This document shows positions 24,954 to 32,943 of a DNA stretch of 64,000 bases, in pieces. Source of the DNA: Streptomyces tirandamycinicus (GTDB taxonomy: Bacteria; Actinomycetota; Actinomycetes; Streptomycetales; Streptomycetaceae); NCBI RefSeq assembly GCF_003097515.1, contig NZ_CP029188.1, forward strand, positions 4,103,001 through 4,167,000, in the 5' to 3' direction. The notes beneath the pieces were generated by a model. That model ran no database searches. It had not been told where the DNA came from and worked only from the letters and a program-made list of their open reading frames with translations. A program made the position numbers and the translations under genes. The stretch's first letter is position 1. Each line of letters opens with the position of its first letter.

Positions 24954-26195
24954 GTGGCGGTGCAGGAAGCGGGACAGAGCATGCACGGCGGTGGCTGCAC
25001 CTGCGGCGACTGCCCGCACGGCAGACGTGAGGGACACCGGAGGGCCGTCGCCCGGTTCCTGGCCAGACGCGACGAGCTCGCCGGGGGGCGGGGGCTGCCC
25101 GCCCAGGTCGCCTCGTCCGCGGGCGGGACCCGCCAATGGATCTCCGACGAGCTGACCGAGTCGGCCCGGGCCGTCGCCGAGCGCAGCCGGGCCGCGGGCG
25201 AGTCCTGGCTCACCCGGATCTGGCGGCGCACCCTGCTGGTGCTGTGGGGCGTGGTCGTGCTGCTGCTCCTGGCCCAGGCCGTGACCGCGATCGACTCCGG
25301 CTGGACCGTGGCGCGCACCGCGGGACTCGCCGCCGCGGCCTGCCTCGCCGGGCTGCTCACGGCGGCGGCCCGGCTGCACCGGGCGCACGGCGGGCTGCTC
25401 GCACCGCTGGTCGGCGAGGACAACCGGCTGTCGACCTCTCGGGCCGTGGCCGCGGTGTGGACGCTGTTCGCCGCCTACGCCGTGCTGTTCATGGCCTTCC
25501 GGCTCGCCGCGTCCGCGCCCGCCGGACTCGGCCTCGCCCAGGGCACCGGACTGCTCACCGTCGTGGCTGCCGTCTGCCTGATCGCGGTGGTGGTACGCCG
25601 GGTGGTCACCGTGCGCATCATCACCCAGCGGCTGCAGAAGGTGGAGGCGGACCGGCCCCGCCCCGCGGACCTGGTCTGCGACGACGCCGGCCGCGGCAGC
25701 TTCCCGGACGCGCAGTACGTGCTGGTCGGCGCAGCCGCCCTGGTGTGCGCGATCGTGCTGCTCGCCCGCCGGCCCGACCGGCTGCCGGAGCTGCCCTGGG
25801 GCCTGACGGCGCTGGTCCTGGTGTCCGCGGCGGTCTACCTCGCCGGGAAGTACGCGGAGGGCGGCCGCCCGGTCGTCCTGTCCGTGGTCCGTGCCCGGGA
25901 GCCCGGCGGCCTCGACGGCCCCGTCCGCATCGGGGACGACATCGAGATCAGGGGCGCCGGGTTCGTGCCCCCCGGTGCCGGGAGCCCCGACCGGCTGGCC
26001 CTGATGACCGTCCGGATCGGCGCGGTCCACGTCCATGTGCCGCTGGTCCCGGTCCCCGGCGGATTCACCAGCCCCAGTGATACGAGCATCACGGTTCCGG
26101 TGCCGGCCGAGGTCGAGCCCGGCAGGGTCGAGGTGCAGGTCGTGACGGCGGCGGGCGCCGAGTCGAACCGGGTGACCGTCGACGTCGTCGACTGA
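24954..26195 (+). CDS. membrane protein with C-terminal IPT/TIG-like domain
   Basis: A 413-residue protein, not recognised by name. It starts at GTG 24954 behind GGGGAAGGG (an ATG at 24981 is possible). The N-terminus has a small Cys/His cluster (HGGGCTCGDCPHGRREGH) that could bind a metal. About six hydrophobic segments follow between residues 90 and 290, for example LLVLWGVVVLLLLAQAV. The last 120 residues look like a beta-sandwich IPT/TIG domain (DDIEIRGAGFVPPGAG, ending in AGAESNRVTVDVVD), predicted on one face of the membrane. No motif tells its job. DoxX lies 89 bp downstream. Confidence 0.75.
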   Translation: MAVQEAGQSMHGGGCTCGDCPHGRREGHRRAVARFLARRDELAGGRGLPAQVASSAGGTRQWISDELTESARAVAERSRAAGESWLTRIWRRTLLVLWGVVVLLLLAQAVTAIDSGWTVARTAGLAAAACLAGLLTAAARLHRAHGGLLAPLVGEDNRLSTSRAVAAVWTLFAAYAVLFMAFRLAASAPAGLGLAQGTGLLTVVAAVCLIAVVVRRVVTVRIITQRLQKVEADRPRPADLVCDDAGRGSFPDAQYVLVGAAALVCAIVLLARRPDRLPELPWGLTALVLVSAAVYLAGKYAEGGRPVVLSVVRAREPGGLDGPVRIGDDIEIRGAGFVPPGAGSPDRLALMTVRIGAVHVHVPLVPVPGGFTSPSDTSITVPVPAEVEPGRVEVQVVTAAGAESNRVTVDVVD

Positions 26196-26284
26196 CCGGC
26201 TGAGCCGTACGGCCGTCGCCCCCGTATTCACGAGGACGGGACGTGGGGACAATCGTCCCAGCCGGGTGAGACACGGAGGCGACG

Positions 26285-26803
26285 ATGACGCATGTGTACC
26301 GGACGACGGCGACGTACGCGTCCGACGACGTGAGCACCGACTGGAAGGAGCGCGCGGCGCGGTTCTCGCTGCTGCCGCTGCGGCTGTTCCTCGGAGTGAC
26401 CTTCATCTACGCGGGGCTGGACAAGCTCTTCGACAGCGCGTTCCTCTCCGCGACCGGGACCGGCTCGATCGGCGAGCTGATGAGCACCGTGCGGAACAGC
26501 TCCGCCGTCCCCGCGCTCGTGGACATGGCCCTGAAGAGCCCCGAGGGCTTCGGTTACGCGATGGCCTTCGGTGAACTGGCCGTCGGCCTCGGCACCCTGC
26601 TGGGACTCCTCGCGCGGCTGGCCGCCCTCGGCGGTGCGCTGATCTCGCTGAGCCTGTGGCTGACCGTCAGCTGGCAGACCGAGCCGTACTACTACGGGAA
26701 CGACCTGGCCTACCTGGTCGCCTGGCTGCCGCTGGTGCTCGCCGGCGCCGCCGTGTTCTCGCTGGACGCGGCCATCGCGGAACGGCGCCGGCGGAGCCGG
26801 TAG
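26285..26803 (+). CDS. DoxX-family membrane protein
   Basis: A 172-residue protein with four predicted membrane helices. The first contains the family's RLFLGVTFIYAGLDKLFD motif. DoxX proteins are small integral membrane proteins linked in some bacteria to redox stress or quinone chemistry; the role here is unknown. ATG 26285 has ACGGAGG. The last 94 bp overlap the 3' end of a convergent small gene (26710-26973). Confidence 0.88.
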   Translation: MTHVYRTTATYASDDVSTDWKERAARFSLLPLRLFLGVTFIYAGLDKLFDSAFLSATGTGSIGELMSTVRNSSAVPALVDMALKSPEGFGYAMAFGELAVGLGTLLGLLARLAALGGALISLSLWLTVSWQTEPYYYGNDLAYLVAWLPLVLAGAAVFSLDAAIAERRRRSR

Positions 26804-26973
26804 CCGACGAAGGTGGCGACCGCGGCCAGGGCCAGGCCGCCGGACATCACCGGCAGGGCGGTGAACCACGGAATCCGCCAGGCCCCGGTCGCGTCACCCA
26901 GGTAGGCCGCGGCGGTCGCCAGGACCGCGGCGCCCGCGATCAGCCTGCCCGGGCGGAACTCATGACGCAGCAC
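26710..26973 (-). CDS. small two-helix membrane protein, coupled to the PspC/LiaF gene
   Basis: An 87-residue product starting at GTG 26973, which has GGAGGT at ideal spacing. The start lies 14 bp inside the upstream pspC-like gene, so translation should be coupled. Two hydrophobic stretches (LIAGAAVLATAAAYLG and SGGLALAAVATFVGYRL) flank a short loop, followed by RRRR and a Ser/Ala/Thr tail. The tail is encoded antisense to the end of doxX. Not recognised as a family, but the start signals and operon position support it as a real gene. Confidence 0.7.
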   Translation of the reverse strand: MLRHEFRPGRLIAGAAVLATAAAYLGDATGAWRIPWFTALPVMSGGLALAAVATFVGYRLRRRRSAMAASSENTAAPASTSGSQATR

Positions 26974-28258
26974 GGGTGACCTCCAGCTGTCCGAGCGCGA
27001 CCGCCAGATCGAGGTCGAGCGTGCCGGCCGGCTCCGCACCGGCGGGCGGAGCGAGCGTATGCGTACGGTCCCTGTCCGGGGCGACGTCCACTTCGCGCAC
27101 CGGATCGCCCGGCAGCCGGATGTCACCGACCGCCGCGCGCGCCCGGATCCGCACGGTGGCGTCAGCGGGCACCACCACCCGCAGCCGGCCGGCACCGACC
27201 TCCGCGGTGGTGCTCACCGTCCGCCGCGGCGGCACGGCCACCCGGCTGAGGTCGAGCGTGGCCGTGCCCGAGCCCAGCTCGTACCGCGGCGCGACGGCGG
27301 CGGCCGTCGCGGGCCGCCACTCCGTCCGTACCCACCGGGTGCCGATCTCCTCGGGCAGTACCGAGGCACCGGCCAGCAGCCCGGCGGTGACCAGGGACAG
27401 CAGGATCGTGCCGCCGCCGATCCGGCCGAGGAGACTGCCGGCCACCAGACCGAGCCCGAACACGGCCAGCGCGCAGGCCAGCCCGATCTGCAGACTGGTG
27501 CCGAGCGGCTGTGACTCCCAGGACAGCCCGGTGCCCAGACCGCCCGCGGCCAGGGCCAGCAGGAAGACGATCCCGGCGATGCCGCGCGGGCCCTGGGGCC
27601 GGGGTGCGGCGGGGGCGGCCCACCGGCTCCTGGGGAGCGGCGGGGCGCCCGGCGACGCGTCCGGTGGGCCCCACAGGTAGCCGGTCGCCACCGGCCCGGT
27701 GGTGCCGTCCTTGACGATCGGGTCGCGCCACCAGGAGGGGCTGCCGGGCGTCGGGGGTGCCGTGGTCTCCGGCGGGGCCTCCGCCACGGCGTGCGCGCTC
27801 ACCCCTTCCGGCGGCCCGCCCTCCGGGGCGGCCGTGGTACGCCGCCGCGACCACACGGCGGCGCCCGCGACGGCGAGCGACAGCAGTGCCGAGAACGCGA
27901 GCGTCCCGTCGTTGCCCAGCATCGACAGGAACAGCCCGCAGCCGAGCAGCGCCAGCAGCACGGCCACCAGGGCGGCCCCGTCGACCCGGCCGGACAGGGC
28001 GCGCCGTGCCTCGTTCTCCTCCTCGCCCTCCAGCGGGATGAGCAGCCACGCGAAGCCGTAGAAGATCAGGCCGATGCCGCCGGTCACCGACAGCACGCCC
28101 ATGGCGATACGGAAGATCACCGGGTCGACGTCGCAGTACCGGCCGAGCCCGCCGCAGACGCCGCCGGCGACCTTGTGCCGCGCGGTCCGGCGCAGCAGCG
28201 CGGGCGGCAACCGGTGTTCCGGCGGCGGCGCGGTCGGCGGGGCGGTCGGCTGGGTCAT
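26960..28258 (-). CDS. PspC-domain membrane protein with LiaF-like C-terminal domain
   Basis: A 432-residue protein. Residues of about 22-80 are a PspC domain (RHKVAGGVCGGLGRYCDVD, then GGIGLIFYGFAWLLIPL). Several more membrane helices follow. The last 130 residues form a beta-rich domain (ATLDLSRVAVPP, AGRLRVVVPADATVRI, VGDIRLPGD) like the LiaF/DUF2154-type domain of envelope-stress proteins. PspC and LiaF proteins sense cell-envelope stress and pass it to a two-component system; one with its own PspC domain is encoded divergently next door. The ATG at 28258 is close behind GGAGG (spacing only 1-2), so the exact start is uncertain. Confidence 0.85.
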   Translation of the reverse strand: MTQPTAPPTAPPPEHRLPPALLRRTARHKVAGGVCGGLGRYCDVDPVIFRIAMGVLSVTGGIGLIFYGFAWLLIPLEGEEENEARRALSGRVDGAALVAVLLALLGCGLFLSMLGNDGTLAFSALLSLAVAGAAVWSRRRTTAAPEGGPPEGVSAHAVAEAPPETTAPPTPGSPSWWRDPIVKDGTTGPVATGYLWGPPDASPGAPPLPRSRWAAPAAPRPQGPRGIAGIVFLLALAAGGLGTGLSWESQPLGTSLQIGLACALAVFGLGLVAGSLLGRIGGGTILLSLVTAGLLAGASVLPEEIGTRWVRTEWRPATAAAVAPRYELGSGTATLDLSRVAVPPRRTVSTTAEVGAGRLRVVVPADATVRIRARAAVGDIRLPGDPVREVDVAPDRDRTHTLAPPAGAEPAGTLDLDLAVALGQLEVTRAAS

Positions 28259-28419
28259 GCCTCCATGGTGACGGGCCGCCGCCGCGCGCGGCAGCGGTCC
28301 CGACCCTGGCCCTTCCCTGATATCGCACCCCAGGGGTGCGGCGGCGGCGCGGCCCGCTCGCCGGCTGGGCGGTCCGTGCGGCGGCGGCGCGGTCCGTGCG
28401 CCGGTGCCGTGGTCCGTCC

Positions 28420-28489
28420 GTCCACGACGCGGGGCCTCCGTCCACGACGGGGCGCCGTCCGTCCACGACAGGGCTCTTGCGTCCACGAC
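28420..28489. promoter_or_regulatory. four phased GTCCACGAC direct repeats between divergent stress genes
   Basis: GTCCACGAC occurs at 28420, 28440, 28461 and 28481, that is 20, 21 and 20 bp apart, so all copies face the same side of the helix. They are midway in the 410-bp gap between the pspC/LiaF gene and the PspC-kinase gene. Candidate operators for the neighbouring response regulator or another factor. The rest of the gap holds GGAACAGG-type short repeats but no gene. Confidence 0.5.
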
Positions 28490-28668
28490 GCGGCACCGTC
28501 CGCCCGGTGGCAGGCCGGGACAGGCCAGGGCAAACCGGAACAGGCCGGAACAGGGCGGAACAGGGCGGGTCGGGGCGGGGGCCGGGGCCGCCGGGACCCC
28601 GGTGCTCAGGGTCTCTCTCAGGGACGGCCCTGATGCCCCCGCCACCGGGCCCGTGTGACCATCGGGGC

Positions 28669-29943
28669 ATGCCCGTCGCCGCCGCCCGCCCGCCAGAGAC
28701 CGAAGAGCCCGCCGTCCGCAGGCTGTACCGCAGCGCGGAGGGCCGGTGGCTGGGCGGTGTGGCGCGCGGCCTCGCGGGGCATCTGGGCCTGCCGGTGATC
28801 TGGGTCCGGCTCGTCTTCCTCGGGCTCTTCATGGCGGACGGCCTCGGCGCGCTGCTGTACGCGGTGTTCTGGATCGCCGTGCCGCTCGGCGTCGGGGGCA
28901 GGTCGGCCGAGCCCAGACCGGTCTTCGAGACCGCCCCGGACGGCAGACGGCGGCTGCGCAAGCCCGACAGGGGGCAGCTCTTCGCGCTCGTCGCCCTGCT
29001 GATCGGCGCCGTCGCGTTCGTCGCCAACACCGACCTCGGCGGCCCCGCGAACCGCTATGTCTGGCCGGTGCTGCTGACGGGCGCCGGTGTGGTGCTGGTG
29101 TGGCGGCAGGCGGACAACGCCCGCCGGGCGCAGTGGACCGGCGACGGCCGGCGCCGCAGGCTGCTGCAGCTCGCGCGCGGACTGGCGGGCGTCGCGCTCG
29201 TCGGCACGGGCCTCACCGTCTTCGTGGTCGTCCGGGGCTCCGCGGCGCAGCTCGGCAACGTGCTGACCGCCGCCCTCGCCGTGATCGTCGGCGTCGCCCT
29301 GCTGGCCGGCCCGTGGCTGGTGCGGATGACCCAGGACCTCTCCGAGGAGCGCCTGATGCGTATTCGTGCCCAGGAGCGTGCCGAGGTCGCCGCCCATGTC
29401 CACGACTCCGTTCTGCACACCCTCACCCTGATCCAGCGCAACGCGGAGGACGCCGGCGAGGTGCGCCGGCTCGCCCGTGCCCAGGAGCGTGAGCTGCGCA
29501 ACTGGCTGTACCGGCCGGAGGGCACCGGCAAGGACGAGGCCGAGGAGCCCGCCACGCTGGCCGACGCGGTGAAGCGGGCCGCCGCGGAGGTGGAGGACAA
29601 GCACGGCGTCCCGCTGGAGGTGGTGGTCGTCGGGGACTGCCCGCTCGACGAGCGGCTCACGGCGCAGTTGCAGGCCGCGCGCGAAGCGATGGTCAACGCC
29701 GCGAAGTACGGTGGCCAGGGAGGTCCCGTGCAGGTGTACGCGGAGGTCGAGGGCCGTTCGGTGTTCGTCTCGGTGCGCGACCGGGGTCCGGGCTTCGACC
29801 CCGACGCGGTACCGGAGGACCGCATGGGCGTACGAGAATCGATCGTCGGCCGTATGCAGCGCAACGGAGGGACGGCGCGGCTGCGGTCGGTGCCCGGCGA
29901 GGGCACCGAAGTGGAGCTGGAGATGGAGAGGGCGGACGGATGA
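28669..29943 (+). CDS. sensor histidine kinase with N-terminal PspC domain (HisKA_3 type)
   Basis: A 424-residue membrane kinase. Residues of about 15-75 are a PspC domain (RWLGGVARGLAGHLGLPVIW). Further membrane helices lie near 100-225. The dimerisation segment AEVAAHVHDSVLHTLTLIQR carries the likely phospho-acceptor His245, followed by a HATPase domain with N-box AAREAMVNAAKYG and G-box DRGPGFDP. This is the NarX/LiaS class that pairs with LuxR-type regulators, and such a gene overlaps its stop by 4 bp. It probably senses envelope state, perhaps through the neighbouring PspC/LiaF protein. ATG 28669 has only a weak ribosome-binding site. Confidence 0.92.
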   Translation: MPVAAARPPETEEPAVRRLYRSAEGRWLGGVARGLAGHLGLPVIWVRLVFLGLFMADGLGALLYAVFWIAVPLGVGGRSAEPRPVFETAPDGRRRLRKPDRGQLFALVALLIGAVAFVANTDLGGPANRYVWPVLLTGAGVVLVWRQADNARRAQWTGDGRRRRLLQLARGLAGVALVGTGLTVFVVVRGSAAQLGNVLTAALAVIVGVALLAGPWLVRMTQDLSEERLMRIRAQERAEVAAHVHDSVLHTLTLIQRNAEDAGEVRRLARAQERELRNWLYRPEGTGKDEAEEPATLADAVKRAAAEVEDKHGVPLEVVVVGDCPLDERLTAQLQAAREAMVNAAKYGGQGGPVQVYAEVEGRSVFVSVRDRGPGFDPDAVPEDRMGVRESIVGRMQRNGGTARLRSVPGEGTEVELEMERADG

Positions 29944-30635
29944 CCGAGCAGACCGACGCAGCCGACGGGACGGAGCGCCGGGTGAGGGTCGTCCTCGTCG
30001 ACGACCACCGGATGTTCCGCGCGGGGGTGCAGGCCGAGATCGGCAGGACCGAGGAGACGGGCGTGGAGGTCGTCGGCGAGGCCGCCGACGTCGACCAGGC
30101 CGTCACCGTGATCACGGCGACCCGGCCCGAGGTGGTGCTGCTCGACGTGCATCTGCCCGGTGGCGGGGGCGTGGAGGTGCTGCGTCGGTGCGCCGGACTG
30201 GTGGCGGCCGCCGAGCACCCGGTCCGCTTCCTGGCGCTGTCCGTGTCGGACGCCGCCGAGGACGTCATCGGGGTGATCCGCGGCGGCGCCCGCGGCTATG
30301 TGACGAAGACGATCACCGGTGCCGATCTGGTCGACTCGATCTTCCGGGTCCAGGAGGGGGACGCGGTGTTCTCGCCGCGGCTGGCCGGATTCGTCCTCGA
30401 CGCCTTCGCCTCCACGGACGCTCCTCCGGTGGACGAGGACCTGGACCGGCTCACCCAGCGGGAGCGCGAGGTGCTGCGGCTGATCGCCCGCGGCTACGCG
30501 TACAAGGAGATCGCCAAGCAGCTCTTCATCTCGGTGAAGACGGTGGAGTCGCATGTGTCGGCGGTGCTGAGGAAGCTTCAGCTGTCGAACCGTCACGAGC
30601 TGACGCGCTGGGCGACGGCACGCCGGCTGGTCTGA
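29940..30635 (+). CDS. response regulator, NarL/LuxR type
   Basis: A 231-residue regulator. The receiver domain has the acidic pair in VVLVDDHRMFRAGV and the phospho-acceptor Asp69 in VVLLDVHLPGG; the switch Thr/Ser and Lys (VTKTITGAD) are present. The output domain is a LuxR helix-turn-helix (LTQREREVLRLIARGYAYKEIAKQ-type, then VKTVESHVSAVLRKL). Its ATG overlaps the kinase stop (ATGA), so the pair is translationally coupled. The phased repeats at 28420-28489 are its nearest candidate target. Confidence 0.95.
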   Translation: MTEQTDAADGTERRVRVVLVDDHRMFRAGVQAEIGRTEETGVEVVGEAADVDQAVTVITATRPEVVLLDVHLPGGGGVEVLRRCAGLVAAAEHPVRFLALSVSDAAEDVIGVIRGGARGYVTKTITGADLVDSIFRVQEGDAVFSPRLAGFVLDAFASTDAPPVDEDLDRLTQREREVLRLIARGYAYKEIAKQLFISVKTVESHVSAVLRKLQLSNRHELTRWATARRLV

Positions 30636-30779
30636 GCCCGGCGGCCCGGGAGCACGGCGGCCCGGGAGCACGGCGGCCTGGTGGGGCGGCGGGGCGGCGG
30701 GGCGCCGACGGGCGCGCGCCGTCGACGGGCGCGCCGGGCTTCGGGTGTACGACGAGACGGCGGTGCGGGAGGCCGGCCC

Positions 30780-31829
30780 CTAGGCGACCCGGGTCGCTCC
30801 GGCGTACGGCATCTGGTCGATGGGGGCGATCCGCACGGGCGCTCCCGGACGAGGGGCGTGGATCATCCGGCCGCCGCCGATGTAGAGCCCCACGTGCGAG
30901 ACGCCGGAGTAGAAGAACACCAGGTCCCCCGGCGCCAGCTGGGACCTGGACACCCGCTGTCCGGCGTTGATCTGGGTGTACGTGGTACGGGGCAGCGCGA
31001 CCCCGGCGGAGCGCCAGGCGGCCTGGGTCAGCCCCGAGCAGTCGAAGGCGGACGGCCCCGTGGCGCCCCAGACGTACGGCTTGCCGAGCGCTCCGTAGGC
31101 GTAGGCGACCGCCTGTGCGGCCCGGGGGTTGGGTGCGGCGACGGCGGGAGCGCCGCGGAGGGCGTCGCGGTCCGCACGTTCCGCGGGGACGTCACCCCGG
31201 CCGGCGTAGGCGGCGCGCTCCTCGGCGCTCAGCCGGGCCAGCAGGGCCTCGGCCGCGGCCAGCTTCTCCCGTACCGCCGCGCGGTGCCGCTCCACTCGTG
31301 TCCGTTGCTCCTCCAGCACGGCGAGCCGTTCACCGGCCTCGGCCCGCACCTGCTCGAGCTCCCTCATCTGCCGGTGCACCGCGGCGACGGTGGCGGCCTG
31401 GCGGTCCCCGACCCGTTCGGTCAGTTCGGCACCGGCGAGGTACCGGGAGGGGTCGGAGTCCAGGACGAGCCGTAGGGCGGGGTCGAGGCCGCCCGCCCGG
31501 TACTGGGCCGTCGCGAAGGAACCCAGCGCGTTGCGGGAGGCGTTCAGGCGCTCCGTGCGCCGGGCGGCCTCGTCGCGGAGTTCCTCGGCCTCCCTGCGTG
31601 CCCTGTCGGCCTTCTCCTTCGCCCCGTTGTACTTCTCGGTCGCCTCCTCCGCCTCCCGGTACAGGCGGTCGGCCCCGGCCCGTACGTCGTCCGGAGCGGG
31701 GGCCGGTGCGGCGTGCCCGGCGCCCTCGAAGGCGGTGGCGGTGGCCGCGCCGGCGAGTGCGAGGGTGGCGGAGAAGCGTGCGGCGGTGCCGGGAAGCGTG
31801 CGCTGCCTGGGCTTGCGGTGCGCTGCCAC
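30780..31829 (-). CDS. secreted NlpC/P60 peptidoglycan hydrolase
   Basis: A 349-residue exported protein. It starts at GTG 31829 (VAAHRKPRQR), as its paralogue at 34223 does, behind GGAAGGA. A signal peptide is followed by a long coiled coil (about 50-215) rich in Glu/Arg/Ala, as in RipA/CwlO-type hydrolases. The C-terminal NlpC/P60 domain has the catalytic Cys264 in FDCSGLTQAAW and His in SHVGLYIGGG. It should cut stem peptides in the cell wall. The 250-bp leader contains strong hairpins but not the c-di-AMP aptamer found before the paralogue. Confidence 0.9.
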   Translation of the reverse strand: MAAHRKPRQRTLPGTAARFSATLALAGAATATAFEGAGHAAPAPAPDDVRAGADRLYREAEEATEKYNGAKEKADRARREAEELRDEAARRTERLNASRNALGSFATAQYRAGGLDPALRLVLDSDPSRYLAGAELTERVGDRQAATVAAVHRQMRELEQVRAEAGERLAVLEEQRTRVERHRAAVREKLAAAEALLARLSAEERAAYAGRGDVPAERADRDALRGAPAVAAPNPRAAQAVAYAYGALGKPYVWGATGPSAFDCSGLTQAAWRSAGVALPRTTYTQINAGQRVSRSQLAPGDLVFFYSGVSHVGLYIGGGRMIHAPRPGAPVRIAPIDQMPYAGATRVA

Positions 31830-32080
31830 GAGGGCCAGTCCTTCCGTCGGGGCCCGCCGGTGCGGGTACCGGTGGCGGACCGTACAGGGGGAGCGGTCCA
31901 CCACCGGCTCTTCCGGCGGGGGTGGCCGGAGCGGCCGTCCGGGTACGGACGGCGGTGCAACCCGCCACCTGGGGGAGGACGCTAAGCCTCCGGGGCGCGG
32001 AGAAGGGGCGTCATGACCGGAATTGGCGGCAGAGGGACCGCCGGAGTTCGCTTGCGACCGTAGGGCTAGGCTCCGGTGCC
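31830..32080. other. structured divergent leader region
   Basis: Between the NlpC/P60 gene and the next gene. A perfect 8-bp hairpin lies at 31934-31953 with loop GGTA, and other GC-rich dyads lie nearer the start codon. On the minus strand TTAGCGT (about 31980) resembles the TAGCGT -10 box of the paralogue at 34444. TAGGCT (32067-32072) is a likely -10 for the plus-strand gene. Confidence 0.4.
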
Positions 32081-32434
32081 ATGGACGTACTCATCAATGT
32101 CTTCGTCGCCCTGCACATCATCGGTATCGCGGCGCTGCTCGGCGGCTTCCTGACGCAGATGAAGGCGATGGGGGAGGGGACGGCGCGCTTCACCCCGGGG
32201 ATGCTGCACGGCGCGCTCACCATGCTGGTGACGGGCGTGGCACTGGTGGGCCTGAACCAGGCGGACGACCAGCCGGTGAACAACCTCAAGGTCGGTGTCA
32301 AGCTGGTCGTGCTGGTGGTGATCCTGGCCCTGGTCTACGTCAAGCGGGACGAGGAGGCCGTGGACCGGCGGGTGTTCGGGGCCGTCGGCGGCCTGACCCT
32401 GGCGAACGTCCTCATCGCGACGCTGTGGACGTGA
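32081..32434 (+). CDS. small four-helix integral membrane protein
   Basis: A 117-residue protein that is nearly all membrane: helices at about 4-25, 42-60, 70-88 and 97-115, separated by short loops. No catalytic motif. Similar small proteins are common in Streptomyces and their role is unknown. ATG 32081 lies 8 bp after a TAGGCT -10-like box and has no ribosome-binding site, so the mRNA may be leaderless. A 19-bp repeat array starts right after the stop. Confidence 0.75.
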   Translation: MDVLINVFVALHIIGIAALLGGFLTQMKAMGEGTARFTPGMLHGALTMLVTGVALVGLNQADDQPVNNLKVGVKLVVLVVILALVYVKRDEEAVDRRVFGAVGGLTLANVLIATLWT

Positions 32435-32452
32435 GGGACGCTCGTTCTGCCT

Positions 32453-32570
32453 GAGGACTTCCCGAGACATGAGGGACGCCCCTGTACGTGAGGGACTTCC
32501 CTGTGCGTGAGGGACTTCCGTGTACGGGAGGAACTTCCCTGTGCGTGAGGGACTTCCGTGTACGGGAGGG
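32453..32570. repeat. 19-bp tandem repeat, about six copies
   Basis: Units of the form GGACTTCCSTGTRCGKGAG alternate two variants. The array starts about 20 bp after the membrane-protein stop. The rest of the 490-bp gap to 32927 is GC-rich with no gene seen. Confidence 0.85.
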
Positions 32571-32862
32571 GTCCTGAGGTCGCGGGGGTCCCCGGCGGAC
32601 GGGAGTGATCCCGCCGGGCAGGCGGCGGAACGCGGGCGCTCCGGGGCGTTTCCACCGGACCGCGGGAGGCGTCCCCACCGGACCCGCGGCGCGCGGACCG
32701 CCCGGACCTGAGCGATCCCGGAGCCTCCGTCCGGAGGGAGCAGCCCGGGTCCCCCCCGGCGGCACCTCAGGACCCCCTCCGACACGTTGCACGCACGCCG
32801 CGACGTCCGCTCTCGGAGGCCCCCCGCGGCGTGACTGCGGCGGTGCCGGGCCTCCGGCGCGT

Positions 32863-32943
32863 CACCGCTACGCGGGGCGGACGTGGCGTTCTGCCGGTTG
32901 GGCAGGGCGTTGAGGGGCGCGCCACCGCTACGCGGGGCGGACG
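32863..32943. repeat. 60-bp duplication covering the end of the second NlpC/P60 gene
   Basis: A 21-bp block, CACCGCTACGCGGGGCGGAC and the next G, occurs at 32863 and 32923. The second copy contains the stop codon and last codons of the gene ending at 32928; the first is a downstream copy. Confidence 0.8.

Noticed and set aside
31830..32080. Second c-di-AMP riboswitch before the active NlpC/P60 gene
   Set aside because: Hairpins are present but the GGGTGAATC and CCGAACCCG-type conserved blocks are missing.
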